Below are positions 20,538 through 32,747 of a stretch of DNA of 64,000 nt, piece after piece. This stretch comes from Iris pallida. Taxonomy: Eukaryota; Streptophyta; Magnoliopsida; Asparagales; Iridaceae. The notes under the pieces were generated by a model. It made no database searches and was not told the DNA's origin. It worked only from the letters and a program-made list of their open reading frames with translations. The translations under genes and the position numbers were made by a program. Location of the stretch: NCBI GenBank assembly GCA_029216955.1, contig JANAVB010005597.1:45927480-45991479 (forward strand), given 5' to 3'. Every line of letters starts with the position of its first letter. Position 1 is the first letter of the stretch.

Positions 20538-23241
20538 TGTCACGCCCCAGAACCAGAATACTGGAGAGCGGGGGAATGACTCAGCCAGCTACGTATTACG
20601 GGTAGGAGAATACCGTATAATACGATCAATGCTGTCTAAAAGACGAGGGGGTGCATACTACATGAAAGTCTCGCTGTGGTCACTTCACATCTATTGTCTC
20701 AATCCTTCAAACAAGAAACAGTAATAGAGAACATGTAAGATAAAGCAATAAGGCGTCCCAAACGCTCAGTCAAAATGTTCTTGATATCTGGCTTTACAAA
20801 ACATAGCCAGATGATGTAGCAAAGTATACACAATTGTTATCAGCTGCAGCCTGACTTAGTTACAATTATGTAAAAGTAAGCACAAGACGATCCGACTAAC
20901 ATGTCGGTGCCAAACGACAAAGTATAAAGTAAGTAACAAAACGAGCGGGGAAGTAAGGAACCCACTCGAGTCCTCCTGCGATCATTCCTCTAGTATTGAC
21001 CATATTGGAGGTGGAAGTAGGCTGAGTCCTCGGGAACCGGCTCTAAATCTGGCCATGCAAAACCAGAGAGGTTAGACCTCTAATAGCAAGTACCGCAAGG
21101 AAGCACGATATGAGAAATTAGAACCAGTAATAAGAGAATATGATATAGATCTCTGCTTGCTACCGGGATTCACGACACTTCGAACCAACTTTCCAACCAA
21201 ACAAGGACAGAAGTTGGCCCGTCATGTCCTGACATTCTGATTATCTCAGTTAGTTAACAGAGTAGGTACAGTACACAAACAAGTCAACTTAAACGGCCAT
21301 GCAACTACTATGGCTTGCTACTGTGAGTTCCAAGTTACCCTGGAAATATGCAACAAGGGATTCCTCAGTTCTTACTATGTGCAAGCAAGGCTAGTCTGCC
21401 CAATCAATCAATTGCGCCAATCATGAATTAGACGAGTCCCAACGGGACGTCCGTCATCAATATACAATAAATAATATAAGCAGATACCGCTCCCTGCCCG
21501 TGTGGCAGATTTGCAGTATCTGTGGGAACCAGCCGGCATGTCGGGCACTAATAGTCCCAAAGATGGCTGCCATGTAAGAACTCGGAAATCTATTCTCTCC
21601 ATGCAATCATTATTTTTATTTAACTTAGTAGCCTCTATGTTAAGTGAAATCCCATGCCGTGGATCATGGTCCTTCATGATGAGTACTTTCGTACCAGGTA
21701 CGATATGCACAACTCTACAACGATACCCGTGCGATTAGGTTGTAGGTCTTACATAGCGTAATGCAACAATCAAAACTAACCACGGAGTAACCATGCCTTG
21801 ACCATAAAGTACACATGCTGCATTTGTAAAATAAATAAATTGAAGCCTGCACGTGTCTATATGCCAATATTCGGGATCGGCCAATCGATCGCAATAGTTC
21901 ATAGTTAATATGAACGTGTCTCATTCAATTCAATAAGACGACTAGCCAGTCTCTTAGTTCCAACTAGGAACGCATGATCAATTATTAGTCAAGGTCACAA
22001 TTTATGTCAATCCATGTCAATTTGGGACAAGAATCAGCCAAAAATGCGTTATGGGCTAGAGTTCATGCGGTTGGGAAAAATAGAATTTATGCGAAAATTG
22101 AACCAGGTGCTATGCTTATACGGCTGAAAAAGTCAAACCTCATGCGGCTGGGAAGTGAAACTCTCATGCGGCTCGAAAAGTCAAGCCTCATGCGGCTGGA
22201 AAGTAAAACTCTCATGCGGCTCGAAAAGTCAAGCCTCATGCGGCTGGAAAGTAAAACTCTCATGCGGCTGGAAAAGTCAAGCCTCATGCGGCTGGAAAGT
22301 AAAACTCTCATGCGGCTAGGGGATCGGGGCCCTATGCGGCTCGGGTCTCAAACTCATGCGGCTGGGATTTATCTCAGCCATGCAGCAAGATGAAACTGGG
22401 CCTTATGCGGCTAAGGATGGAAAGTCTCATGCGACCAGACTTGAAAGTCTCATGCGGCTGAGAAATGACAAGCTTCATGCGGCTGAGAAATGACAAGCTT
22501 TATGCGGCTGAGAAATGACAAGCTTTATGCGGCTGAGTGCTAAAAGCCATGCGGCCAGGATCTCATGCGGCCAGAATGCTTATGCGGCCAGAACTGTTCT
22601 TCTTCTCCGAATTTCTGAGAACAGAACCATGGAAGCCATTGCTTTCAAGCTCTCTAAATCCTTCATTTCAAGCCCAAATCTGGACTTTCATAGGTCAAAA
22701 CGGGGTAGAACAAAATTCTCTACAACATGGAACCATCAAAACTTGAAAATAACAAAGTTAGCTAGATCAAAACCCAAAAATCTGAAAATACAACAAGTTT
22801 AGATCTACACAAAATGAGCCATAGAAATTGAAAATGCTAAGTACTAAAGTATCTAGGAATCTTGTGAGGAAAACAATGGAACAACGAAAGTGGAGATCCA
22901 TCAAGAAGCAAGTTGTACTTGCCTAGCTCTCCTAGGTTGGTGGGGGAGTTATGAGGAAGAAGAAGAGTAAAGGAGAAGGAGTAATGAAGAGAGAGAAAGG
23001 GGTTTGGGGTTTAAATGGGGGTGGTGGTAGGTGGATTCATGTTGAACCACCCAAGGCCGGAAAATAAACCAACTCAAGCCGAACCCAAAAGCAAAGTAAA
23101 AAGCAGAAAGTAAAATACAGAAAAATAATTAGCGTGAAATTAAAGGAATTTAAATACAGAACAATACATGATAAAATTTAAATAAATACATTCAAGCAGT
23201 ACACGTATTTAAAATGCGTATTCTGGGAACGGGTAGTGACA
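20538..23241. mobile_element. Solo LTR (2704 bp) with 5-bp target-site duplication
   Basis: Starts TGTCACGCCCCAG and ends GGGTAGTGACA, flanked by the direct repeat attac at 20533-20537 and 23242-23246. The uninterrupted allele of the same site is visible in the other LTR at about 8187. It contains no coding region or PBS, so it is best read as the recombination product of a full LTR element. It is the same family as 1-1931 and its first bases resemble the LTRs at 35-57 kb (TGTCAYGCCCCAGTACCAG). Confidence 0.93.
22030..22600. repeat. CATGCGGCTG word array inside the solo LTR
   Basis: About twenty copies of CATGCGGCTGGAAAGT or CATGCGGCTCGAAAAGT, most about 24 bp apart, with pairs alternating AAAACTCT and CAAGCCT linkers. 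It takes the place of the GCGTGACTG array in the otherwise homologous LTR at 1-1931. The ORFs on both strands across it are artefacts. Confidence 0.9.
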
Positions 23242-24162
23242 ATTACAAACTTTAGAAAAGAGTACAATTTAAATTCTGGGGAAGTACAACTATAGGAATC
23301 TGATCAGAAGACGATCACTTTATCCCTTGGAATATGTGAACTTGAAGACTGGAGCCTCTGGAGAATGCAGCAGCAGCTTTGCAAGAGTACTTGATCTCTG
23401 TGTGATGCTTTGAAAGTGATTGGAAACTCTATTTATAGAGTTCTGAAAATAACTATTTTAGCAGTTATTCTGATGTGCACGAGGCTGGATTGCGCCACAT
23501 TGGGTTGCGCCAACCTTGTGTTGCGTCAACTTTCATTCAGTTAACAATCGTGTACTAATCTGTATTTAGACGCGTGGCATCATGTGATTGAGATGCGCGT
23601 GGTCGTGTACAGAATAGTGGACACGTCTTGAGAGATTAGTGACATGTGTGCCACATCATCCTGTTTTAGAAATGAAAATTGTTTCAACTTTATCAGGTTG
23701 CGCGAGCTTCAGTCAACAAGTCAAACTGCGCCTGATTGGGTTGCGCCTAGGCGCAACTTAATACATAGGCACGTGGCAGCTTTTGAGAAGAAGTTGCTCG
23801 GATTGCGCCTAGGCGCAACTAAGAAATTTGTTTAGATTGCGCCTAGACGCAACTCATAAGATGTGCAGGACAGCTGTCAATCAAATCTCCTCGAACGGCA
23901 CAATTCGAGGGATTCGAAGAGATTTTCTTCGTTTACTGTGCTGTCAGTTGTCAGTGCTGTCAGGCAATGATGGCAATTAAATGTCAGACGCCACGTAGAC
24001 TTTGGCGCAATATGACTGAACGCAGTCTGATATATGGCGCAACCTGATCAGTGGCGCAGCTTGATCTCCGAGCTTCATATCAGTGGCGCAGCTTGATTTT
24101 TGGGACGCAATTTGATTGCTGGGTGATAAAATCATGGCACAACTTGATTTTTAGGCCCTACA

Positions 24163-25150
24163 GCTGTGTTGACAAGCTCCATTTATTCTCAACAGGGTAC
24201 CATTCGCACAATCAGAAGTAACTTCTCATAAATTTTGGTTCAAAGTCAGACCCAACTTGAATGTTATTCGAATATAGGGATGTCTGACTTATGTGAAGCT
24301 TCTAGACATCATGATGCAGAAGTTGGGAATGAGAACTACAAAGACGATCTTTCTGGGCTATGCTGAGAAGAATGATGCCCCAAAATTACTTGATCTATAA
24401 TTCAATCAAGTCGTCGGGTCTCGTGTTACTGAATTCTCATTGAGGATAGTTTACCGGACACAAGAACATAATTATTGCAAATTTACAAGAGAATATAGCC
24501 AACAAAAAGAAAAATAATACTCCTAAAGAAGTTGTAGTTCCGGAGATTGTGATTGAACTTGAAGTTGAAGATGTAATTACATAAACATAACTCGCTGAGT
24601 CACCTTCAAAGAAAGTGAAGAAACCAAATAATTCCATAGAAGACATCGTCACCTATTATTACCCATGATGAGACGATGAAAACCAAATATACTATCTTCT
24701 GGAAGGAAGCAGTCAACAATGAAATTGACTCGATAACATTCAATAACAGTTGGATGCTGGTCGATTTATCTGAAGTCCATGTTGGTGGCCGATGGAACTG
24801 TTGACAAGTTCAAGGCCATGTCGGTAGCAAAAAGGTTTACTTAGAAGCAGAAAATCGACTACTTCAACACTCATGCTCCAGTTGTGCGAATAACAACTAT
24901 CAAGATACTAATCGCATTGGGTGCAATTCATAAATTAGTGATTCACCATATGGATGTCAAAACAATGATCTTGAATGAAGATCTGACCGAAAATATTTAC
25001 ATGAAGCAAGCGAAAGGTTTTTTCAACAGACTTAAAGAAAAGGTGTACAAACTGGTGAAATCTCTCTGTGAAATAAAACAAACCCTTCAGTTAGCAGATT
25101 ATTACCATAAAAGAAAGACCAAAAAGGAAAGAAACATGAAAATGTTTTAA
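24163..25150 (+). pseudogene. Ty1/copia integrase-RT remnant, right part (decayed)
   Basis: Resumes the copia integrase cut at 8161: the interrupted GEA codons continue as VLTS. RT then appears: YFNTHAPVVRITTIKILIAL, HHMDVKTMILNEDL, YMKQAKGF and KLVKSLCEIKQ, from about 24850 to 25085. The RT palm motif with the catalytic aspartates and everything after it are missing. The frame is open only from 24884 to 25150. No 3' LTR is found before the squalene epoxidase gene, so the element is 3'-truncated. Confidence 0.85.
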
Positions 25151-25525
25151 ACGAAGTTGTATTCATCTTATGAACTGCAGATGAATTTATAGTATTGTTG
25201 GCCTATGCTCTTCAGAAGCTTCACTAGCATAATTCTATTACTGCTTTACAAATATACCATATTTCTTCAATAATTCATACATCTATGATCCTTAGTCGTA
25301 ACCTAATGACTTCCGAGTATGATTGTGGCATGAAATCAGATTTAAGGAAATTGCAGCAATGATTTAAGGAAATTGCATCAGATGAATCTAAACTTGATTA
25401 ATCTACAGAGCAAGGTGCAACCAGACTGAAGGTGGGACGGTGCAGGGTGGCAGCAAGATCAAGGGCTGAATATACCCTTAACAAGCAATGTTACAGACAC
25501 ATTCCACCTATCGCACTATGAGATA
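25151..25525. other. Intergenic region and 3' UTR of squalene epoxidase
   Basis: Unique-looking AT-rich sequence between the truncated copia element and the squalene epoxidase stop codon. No ORF is supported. Part of it must be the 3' UTR of the minus-strand gene. Confidence 0.5.
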
Positions 25526-26507
25526 TTAATGGTGTTTTAGAGCAGGTGGAGCTCTGTAATATGCAGGAACAGTTGCAGGGAAGAACATCTGCCTAAACCC
25601 TTCTGCTTTCATTATGGGGAAAATGATAGCGGATGCACACTGCAAAAAGAAAAAGAGAGAGTAGAGTTGGCCATAATGAAGTAGAAGAAAATGTAAATTA
25701 AAAGGCATTTACAGTTATGGGGAAAATGATGGTTACATAGTAAATCGAAACCAAATCAAGAAAGGACACAATATAGAGGAATCCTCTCTATGAGGATAAT
25801 GTTCTGCCCGAGTAGCCAAAGGTGAATACATAGTATATCCATGTCACGGCAGCCCTGGAGCTACACAATTGTCCAACTGTGTCCAAAACACACGAAACAA
25901 GCATTGTGTCTGATGAGTGTCGAACATGGATATAGAAGTGGGGAGTCATGTTGCTGCAACCTCCCTAACTTAGTACTTGAAAACCCTACATACGTTTAAC
26001 ATTACAGTAACATTAAAGAGGGAGATGACCCTTAACAGTGTTTAATGGATGTAGATTATTCATGTAGCAAGGCCAAAAGTGTTGGACAAAGGATCTGTAG
26101 ATGTTGTTTTATGTAGTACACAATTTTAGCACTACAAACTTCTAGAATGAGCATACAATATTTATAAAGTAATACATGGGAATGCTTTAGGAAGGTTGTC
26201 GAGTGTATGCTACAGAAATTGGTTTTTGCCAATCCATTTGGCTTTGTATCTTATCCTTATTTATCATATTCCAATTATTGATGTTCCCAACGATAATGCA
26301 GTTTTTGCACAATTTTGTATTCTGCTAACAAGAAACTCAGGAATCCTAGAATTATTAGTTTCAATTTACAGGTTACACTATAAGTCAAAGAATACGGAAA
26401 TGTCATTCAATAGGTTTTGTCGCTTATATTAGGCCTCATCCCTACAATGATCTAATTACTTTACCTCTTGATCTATAGACTCTACCCTAGTCTAGGGAAT
26501 TTTAAGG

Positions 26508-26965
26508 TTCCTCCAAGGTTGCACAATCTTAAACTGCATGAACAAAAAGCATCTCACGCTCATAGTAGCCCCAATCCAAATTTGGCACCAGCTCACAGAA
26601 TCAACATGGGGTTGACAACCAGTCAAAAATGATCAATTGTTTCAGGAACTTCCTGGACTTTGAGGTGTTGCACAGCAATGTAGCTGGACAATTTTGATGG
26701 GAAAGGCTTGATGATGAATCATGGCATTTCCAAGGTTGCACATTCTTAAACTGCATGAACAAAAAAGACGAGCCTCTCTACAAGGTCTCGTGGGCAACAC
26801 CTCTCATGCTCATAGTTGCCTCGATCCAAATTTGCCACCAGCTCACAGAATCAACGTGGGTTTGACAACCAGTCAAAAAAGATCAATTGTTTCTGGTACT
26901 TTCTCGACTTTGAGGTGCTGCATAGCACTGTACTCGTCCAATTTTGATGGGAAAGGCTTGATGAT
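26508..26965. repeat. Tandem duplication in intron 7 of squalene epoxidase (about 220-240 bp unit)
   Basis: The stretch from CCAAGGTTGCACAATCTTAAAC (about 26512) to GATGATGAATCATGG is repeated from about 26730 to 26965 with some divergence. A third partial copy of the end (GGAAAGGCTTGATGATGAA) occurs near 27075. It is fully intronic and has no effect on coding. Small ORFs here are artefacts. Confidence 0.8.
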
Positions 26966-29628
26966 GAATAATGGCAATTCACCACAGAAGCCGCCTACCT
27001 TCTCAAGACATGATCTATATTTTGCTGCATCTCTCAATACATGCTCTTGCACTATAGCCGGACCATTTTGAAGGAAAGGCTTGATGATGAACCATGGTAA
27101 TTAACCACATAAGCCTCTTTCTCAGGATATAATGTATAATTATCTGCATCTATCGATAACTGCTCTTGCCCATCTAGACTGAAACATGCACCCTATTTTG
27201 ATGACATCAAAATTTAATAGCCATATTAGCATGACTAGAAATGCACCCAGCTGGTTTTTCCTTTAATCTAAACTACTTACTCTAGGGGTTCAAAGCCTCA
27301 TGGAGAAACAAGTTATCATAAAGATTTAATAAAAACCAAGTTAAGTGTAATTACTTACCGAAACTAACCTAACTCCAATCCACAATCGTTTAGGTGAAGG
27401 AAATGGCAATAGCAAGCGCCAAACTCCATATATAGCAACAGCAAAGAAATGGGCAACCAAGACCAAGGGGCGAGGATTAAGACCTGAGAGTAAGGATATT
27501 GGCCCATTTGAAAAAACCCCTCCAAGGCTCAGATAGTCAAAACAGGCTTGACGCATCTCCTTCCTGGCCGGATCAGGCGATGCACTGAAGACCTTATACA
27601 ATGCACCTGCCAAAGTGTTGATTGTAGAAGCAACAGGCTGCAAAGCACAAAGGAATTAATGGTTCAATTTAACAAGTCAAACATGAAAAATGGTATAACC
27701 TTGAATCAAGATATATATATAAATAAAGTGATGAAACATAGTTGCTAAATACTGATAACTAATAGATCAAAGTAAGATTACATTTGGCATTTCCATGAGT
27801 GTCATAAATATGATATGAGATGTAAAATATGGCTAACCTTACGCAGGGTGTAGAAGGATTCTAAATATTCGCACAAAGAAGAAGCATCATGCAGATCATC
27901 CAGGGGCCTAAGAAGATTACGTAAAACAACAATATCTGACAACGCCACCGTCATTCCTCCACCTGTAAGAGGATGGCGCATATTGAAAGCATCCCCCATT
28001 AAAAGGGCTCCAGGAGTGGGATAAGGAGAAGCCGGCATGCTTTTATTAGGCATAGTTCTTATGCTTCCTCTGTCGATGGCTGATATAAAGGCATCACGCA
28101 GTTCACTTGGAATCTGAAATTGTAGAAATTGCATTCCATTGTAAGGTTTTATTACTACAATGTACAGAGCAGGTCACTGGAGTCCTGATGCCATCATTGC
28201 AAGTAGAGGTTCAAACACTAAATAAGGCAAATTTTAACAGAACTGAAGAATTGAAGATAAGCAAGTATAAAAAATTGATCAATCAATTATTCCTTGAGAA
28301 GAAATAAACCTGAGGTGCCACCACAGTCTTCAGATAATTTGCCATTTCCCCGTTCAATATGGGAGGTACCTTCTGCCCAGGCACATCAACCAAACAACGG
28401 ATCTCGGTGCTACTTATAGGATAGAACAGAATAGGTGAAGGGTCTGCTAAGATGACATGCCCATGGTTTGGACATGGTAGCTGGCAGTTCTCCAGGACCA
28501 AACCAACAAAACAGGAAGGCACATCCACCTGAAGAAAGAATTATTTCCTGAAATTAAACTTATGAGCAGTATAGAAGGGAACAAGCCAATTCCAAACACT
28601 CAGAGTTGCATTCAATACGAATACCAGTGGTGGCATTTGCTAGCAATATGGAAGAGTACAAAATTCAACAGTTTGATGGCTATAATGGACAAGCATATCA
28701 TAGTATCCGGTAGGTGAGATCTGTTTCAAAATTGAATTCTCACTGTATAACGGCTTACTTTTGGAGAGCATAGTGTACGTCGCAGATTTGAAAAGCAACC
28801 ATCACATACAACAGTAAGAGGTGCATATGCTTTTAGTTCTTCACCAGCTTTGGTCTTGTATGATACCCCCTTGACTATCCCATTTTCTTCAAGCAACGCC
28901 GTTACAGTTCCCTGCTCCAACTTAACACTGCAGATAAAGAGAAACTACGTAAATAATTCATGTGTCAAAACAAAATATCGACAATGGTTCTAGAAAGTAT
29001 AAGCAAAAATTATATGTTGTTCTAGATGATTATGTAAATCTCGAGTATTATTTGCTCAATCTATATAAGAGTTGTAAATATTCCATTATTTTGTGACACA
29101 AATGAGCAAATAGAGGCAGATTACATTAAGCATGCATAAACGTAAAACTACTTCTACAAATATTAGCACACCGAATATAAGAATCGTCAGAAGCATTATT
29201 ATATATCAGGTATTAATATTGACAAGAGACGACAAGCGCTTCTGTCTTATATTGATACTAAACGGAAACAGGAAATGCAGAAAGAACATTTATAGAAAGT
29301 GAACTACTTAGGAATAGAGGCAGCTTTTTCTCGCATCCTCTGTATGAATCGTCCATTATGGAAACTACGTCCGGCAACATCTGAATGATATTTTTTCAAG
29401 GGATAAGGGAGTTTAGTGTTCTTTCCATCTTTAAAGAGAGCATATCCAATGATTCGCTGAGCATCAATTTCTTCCATACAATCTGTAGAACCAAGTTACT
29501 TATGTAAGCAGATATTTAGTGCAAAGACAAAAAAAACAAAGGTCTTGCCACTAAAATTGAAGATTATTATAGGGATGAAGACTGTCTTTCCTTAAATATC
29601 TAATAAAATGCAATCAACAGTAGATTTA

Positions 29629-29766
<138 letters not shown>

Positions 29767-29821
29767 TTATATGGATCAAATCCTTGAAACCCGTTATTAT
29801 AATGCATATCAGAAACAACCT

Positions 29822-29826
<5 letters not shown>

Positions 29827-29876
<50 letters not shown>
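29827..29876. repeat. (GA)n microsatellite in intron 1 of squalene epoxidase
   Basis: About 50 bp of uninterrupted GA dinucleotides, about 80 bp from the acceptor of exon 2. Confidence 0.95.
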
Positions 29877-30920
29877 AAAATGAGCTTATGGCTACTAAAA
29901 ATCCTTGATAATATATATATAATGGCAGACCAATTGTGCATCCACATAAAGAGAACCATGCCGTACACCAAAGAAGAAATTTAGAAGGAAAATGTTGTTA
30001 GCTTACACGAAAAAAAAGTAATTTAATTTAAACAGAATCCCCTTCCTTCAAGATTAGGATTTCATTGCGTAATTTGCTATACTTTCCTCCAAGAACCACT
30101 TTTTTGTTTCCAGTGCTTACTGTCATTACTTGTCCTCAAAGCACATGACTCCATGAAATAATCGATATAGTAAAATAAGACTTGCTGATAAATTTACTGT
30201 AATTCATAGATTTACACACTGCATCTGTCACGGTACACCACCTAGAGATGCCCCAGTTTTCATTTTGGTATCGATCAACAAAGTAAGAACTTCCTGTCCA
30301 ACTCAATGTAGATAAACACTATGGAGCTTGAAGCCAAAGACTCTGTATACTTACTATTGTAGTCAATTACCATTTGTGCAATAATCATTAGACGATATAT
30401 ATAAGCATGGTGCATGTTTGCAAAACAACACAAAGCTGAGTTACCGATTTAACAATCTAATAATTCGATGACCTGCCCAACCGATAAGTAATCACCAATT
30501 CACACAACATGATAAGGACACGCCGGTTTTGTCGTGTCTGATATGTACCCGATACGCCACCAATTAAGTGTCCATGCTTCCTAGGTTCTAAACATGAGCC
30601 AACCAACATATAGAAGAAAAAAATCTCTCCACAAACCAAATCAATTACATAAACACACAATCCAAGTAAAGAACACAACTTTGCTTCAATAATAATCAAA
30701 CAATTCGAGAAAGAAAGAAAATGGGAAGGGGGAAGAAAGACCAGACCTTTCCGAGAGTGTAAGCCAGCGCGGAGCCGGCGACGCCGGCGCCGACGACGAT
30801 CACGTCCGCCAGATCCGAATCCGGCCCGGATTCATCAGAAACCTCGAATTTTTCGTCGCTCCTTCGAATTCTATTCCCATTCTGTTTGCTCTCGTTCTTG
30901 GAGTGGGACCTGGAGAGGAG

Positions 30921-31038
30921 GAAGAGGAGCCCTAACCCTAACAAGGACGCGGCGATCCCGCCGAGGAGATAGTGCTGAGGAAGAGGAGCCCTAACCCTAA
31001 CAAGGACGCGGCGATCCCGCCGAGGAGATAGTGCTGAT
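30921..31038. repeat. Exact 59-bp tandem duplication in exon 1 of squalene epoxidase
   Basis: The sequence starting GAAGAGGAGCCCTAACCC at 30921 recurs at 30980 with an offset of 59 bp and no visible mismatch over the unit. It covers the codons of the N-terminal membrane segment. Because 59 is not a multiple of three, the second copy is read out of frame and hits a stop shortly after. No ATG in the correct downstream frame is present between the duplicated part and the start region. Confidence 0.9.
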
Positions 31039-31069
31039 GCTGCTGGCTCAGCACCATCACCACCCCCAT

Positions 31070-31410
31070 CCTCTTCTTCCTCCCCCTCTGCTCGTTCAAT
31101 TCGCGAACAATTCGACCACCGGTGCTTAACTCGGGGGCTCCAAATTTTAAGGACTCGTCGCGGAAAATGTGGGCGGGTCGCTGTCGCGACGTCCGCAAGG
31201 AGAGTGGGTTAGTGAATCGGTGGAATGTAGCGGCGGTGAGCATAGTCTCTCTTTTTCTCTCAAAGAAAGAAAGAGTGAGACAATCGCTAATTTTTTGAAA
31301 GGGGACGAATACATTTGGACAATTGGCAGTGGCCCCATTGGGAATTTGTGACGTTGCAGTTGTCTATTTGGTGGCATGTTCAATGGATACGCAAAAGAGT
31401 AGTTCCTTCC
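31070..31410. promoter_or_regulatory. 5' leader and proximal promoter region of squalene epoxidase
   Basis: Contains an in-frame upstream ATG at 31241-31243 and a CT/GA-rich leader near 31245-31280. An ATTGGG/CCCAAT pair, a possible CCAAT box on the minus strand, lies near 31337. No clear TATA box was found. The Tourist-like MITE begins just outside. Confidence 0.4.
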
Positions 31411-31413
31411 TTA

Positions 31414-31842
31414 GAGCATCTCCAACCCTATTGTGAGTTTGAAAAAAATGGTTGCCACATAGGAATGACAACCATTTTTTCTAAAAGTATTTCTCCAATG
31501 CAAATGTGAAATAAAGTGTGGAGTTGACATGGCAATGACATGGCAAAGACAATGTGAAGTTGGTTGTCTAGATCTAGACAATGCACTTCACAATGTCTTT
31601 ATGTCCACATCATCATTTGTGAATAAAAATATTTATAAAAATGAAGTAGAAGAGTAAAAGTTGTCTTGGAAGTTGTAAAAAATTATTTGTATTGTCTTCT
31701 CAATACTTTTGCATTGGAGATGACTTTTTAAACCCATTGTCATTTGTGAATATAACCTTGCCACCTATACAAGACATTGTCTTGTCCCTCATGCCACATA
31801 GGATTCACAACACAAAACAAGACAATAGGGTTGGAGATGCTC
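31414..31842. mobile_element. Tourist/PIF-Harbinger-like MITE (429 bp)
   Basis: Terminal inverted repeats of at least 20 bp, GAGCATCTCCAACCCTATTG at the left end and its exact complement at the right, are flanked by the direct repeat TTA at 31411-31413 and 31843-31845. The TIR start and TTA target duplication are as known for Tourist-type elements. Internal inverted words such as GTCTAGATCTAGAC and TGGTTGCC...GACAACCA give further hairpins. No transposase is encoded. It lies about 350 bp upstream of the squalene epoxidase start codons. Confidence 0.9.
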
Positions 31843-31845
31843 TTA

Positions 31846-32747
31846 ACCAACACGCGAACTGAGATCATGTGTCGACCTCTCATTGGTCGAAACTGTAAAA
31901 CCGAAATTAGTAGTAGGGGCTGGTTTTGTGAGCTCCACCCTTCGACCAAAGGTAAGCTAATACGTGGTGTCAATTTGACGATGGCAGTTCTCACCCTCCG
32001 TTCATTTAGACTTTATCTAAAAAAAAATTTAAACAACTCATGATTTTTTTTTTATCAAATTCATCAATTACTATCCGTTGAATTATAAGCATCTAATCTT
32101 TTGATTGCAAATTCGTAAAAATTAAGAGTCTAAATAGAAAAATTTATCCGCAAGTCATGACCATATTGCAGTTACTATTTTGAATTCCTATTTTAGTTTA
32201 TGTAGTTGAACTCTATTCCATAAGGATTGTCTGGTTGTAAGATTTGGATGTTGGAGTGGATAGCAGATCTGTTGTCTCCAGAATAAGTGTCACAATTATA
32301 TTTTATCTCTTTGGTATATATATAATTATTTAGTTATGTAAATAAAATATATATGTGTTATATGCATAGGAAAGGAAATAGAATTGGAACACTCATATGG
32401 GCTAGCCCTGATCAAAAGTTGCACTGCCCTTATCAATTGCCAAAAAAAAGGAGAGTAAAGTGTCACATAAAGGTACTCCCAGTCTCCCACAGTAAATTAT
32501 GTATGTCCATATTTTTTATTTTGACATCCCGCTTTTTCTATCGGATTTGTTTTAAAATTGGTTGTTCTAAAATGGAAAAGCTTTCATTTTTTCTAAAAAA
32601 ATATTTGTAGAAAGTGGAGTCGGATTTATTTGTTTCTTACTCCTGCTCTATTTCTACGGTGTAAGATGGTTCTAAACTATTTTATTTTGAGTTTATATTC
32701 TAATTTTAAGGATTCCACGTACCAAATGCTCCCTTAAGGATTTAGAC
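31846..32747. other. Intergenic AT-rich stretch without a supported gene
   Basis: No conserved ORF, RNA gene or terminal repeat was recognised. Short poly-A and TATATA runs occur near 32030 and 32315-32350. Small ORFs lack start context and domains. Confidence 0.5.

Larger units (their letters stand above)
8162..24162 (-). mobile_element. Tat/Ogre-like Ty3/gypsy LTR retrotransposon (whole element)
   Basis: The LTRs are at 8162-9116 and 20507-24162, the latter interrupted. Their minus-strand ends read TGTAGGGCC...CAAACA. The flanking 5-mers are gctat (left) and gctgt (right), a target-site duplication with one change, and they fall within one interrupted copia integrase codon series. The minus-strand order is LTR, PBS, ORF1, gag, pro-RT-RNaseH-aRNH-INT, a long 3' spacer with antisense gene-like units, LTR. 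An extra archaeal-type RNase H and an ORF upstream of gag are hallmarks of the Tat/Ogre lineage. Without the 2.7-kb solo LTR and its duplicated 5-mer, the element is about 13.3 kb. LTR identity looks like about 95-97% by eye. Confidence 0.9.
20507..24162 (-). repeat. 5' LTR of the Tat/Ogre-like element, split by a solo LTR
   Basis: Segments 20507-20537 and 23242-24162 together match the 3' LTR at 8162-9116. The insertion lies 31 bp from the U5 end, between the LTR body and the primer-binding site. The TATA element CTCTATAAATAGAG (minus) is at 23427-23440. The insertion must postdate integration of the host element because the other LTR is uninterrupted. Confidence 0.92.

Noticed and set aside
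22004..22393. Plus- and minus-strand ORFs with repeated LMRLES- or SSRMRL-like units, resembling repeat proteins
   Set aside because: Both strands are open because the unit is 24 bp, a multiple of three. This is a DNA-level array inside a solo LTR.
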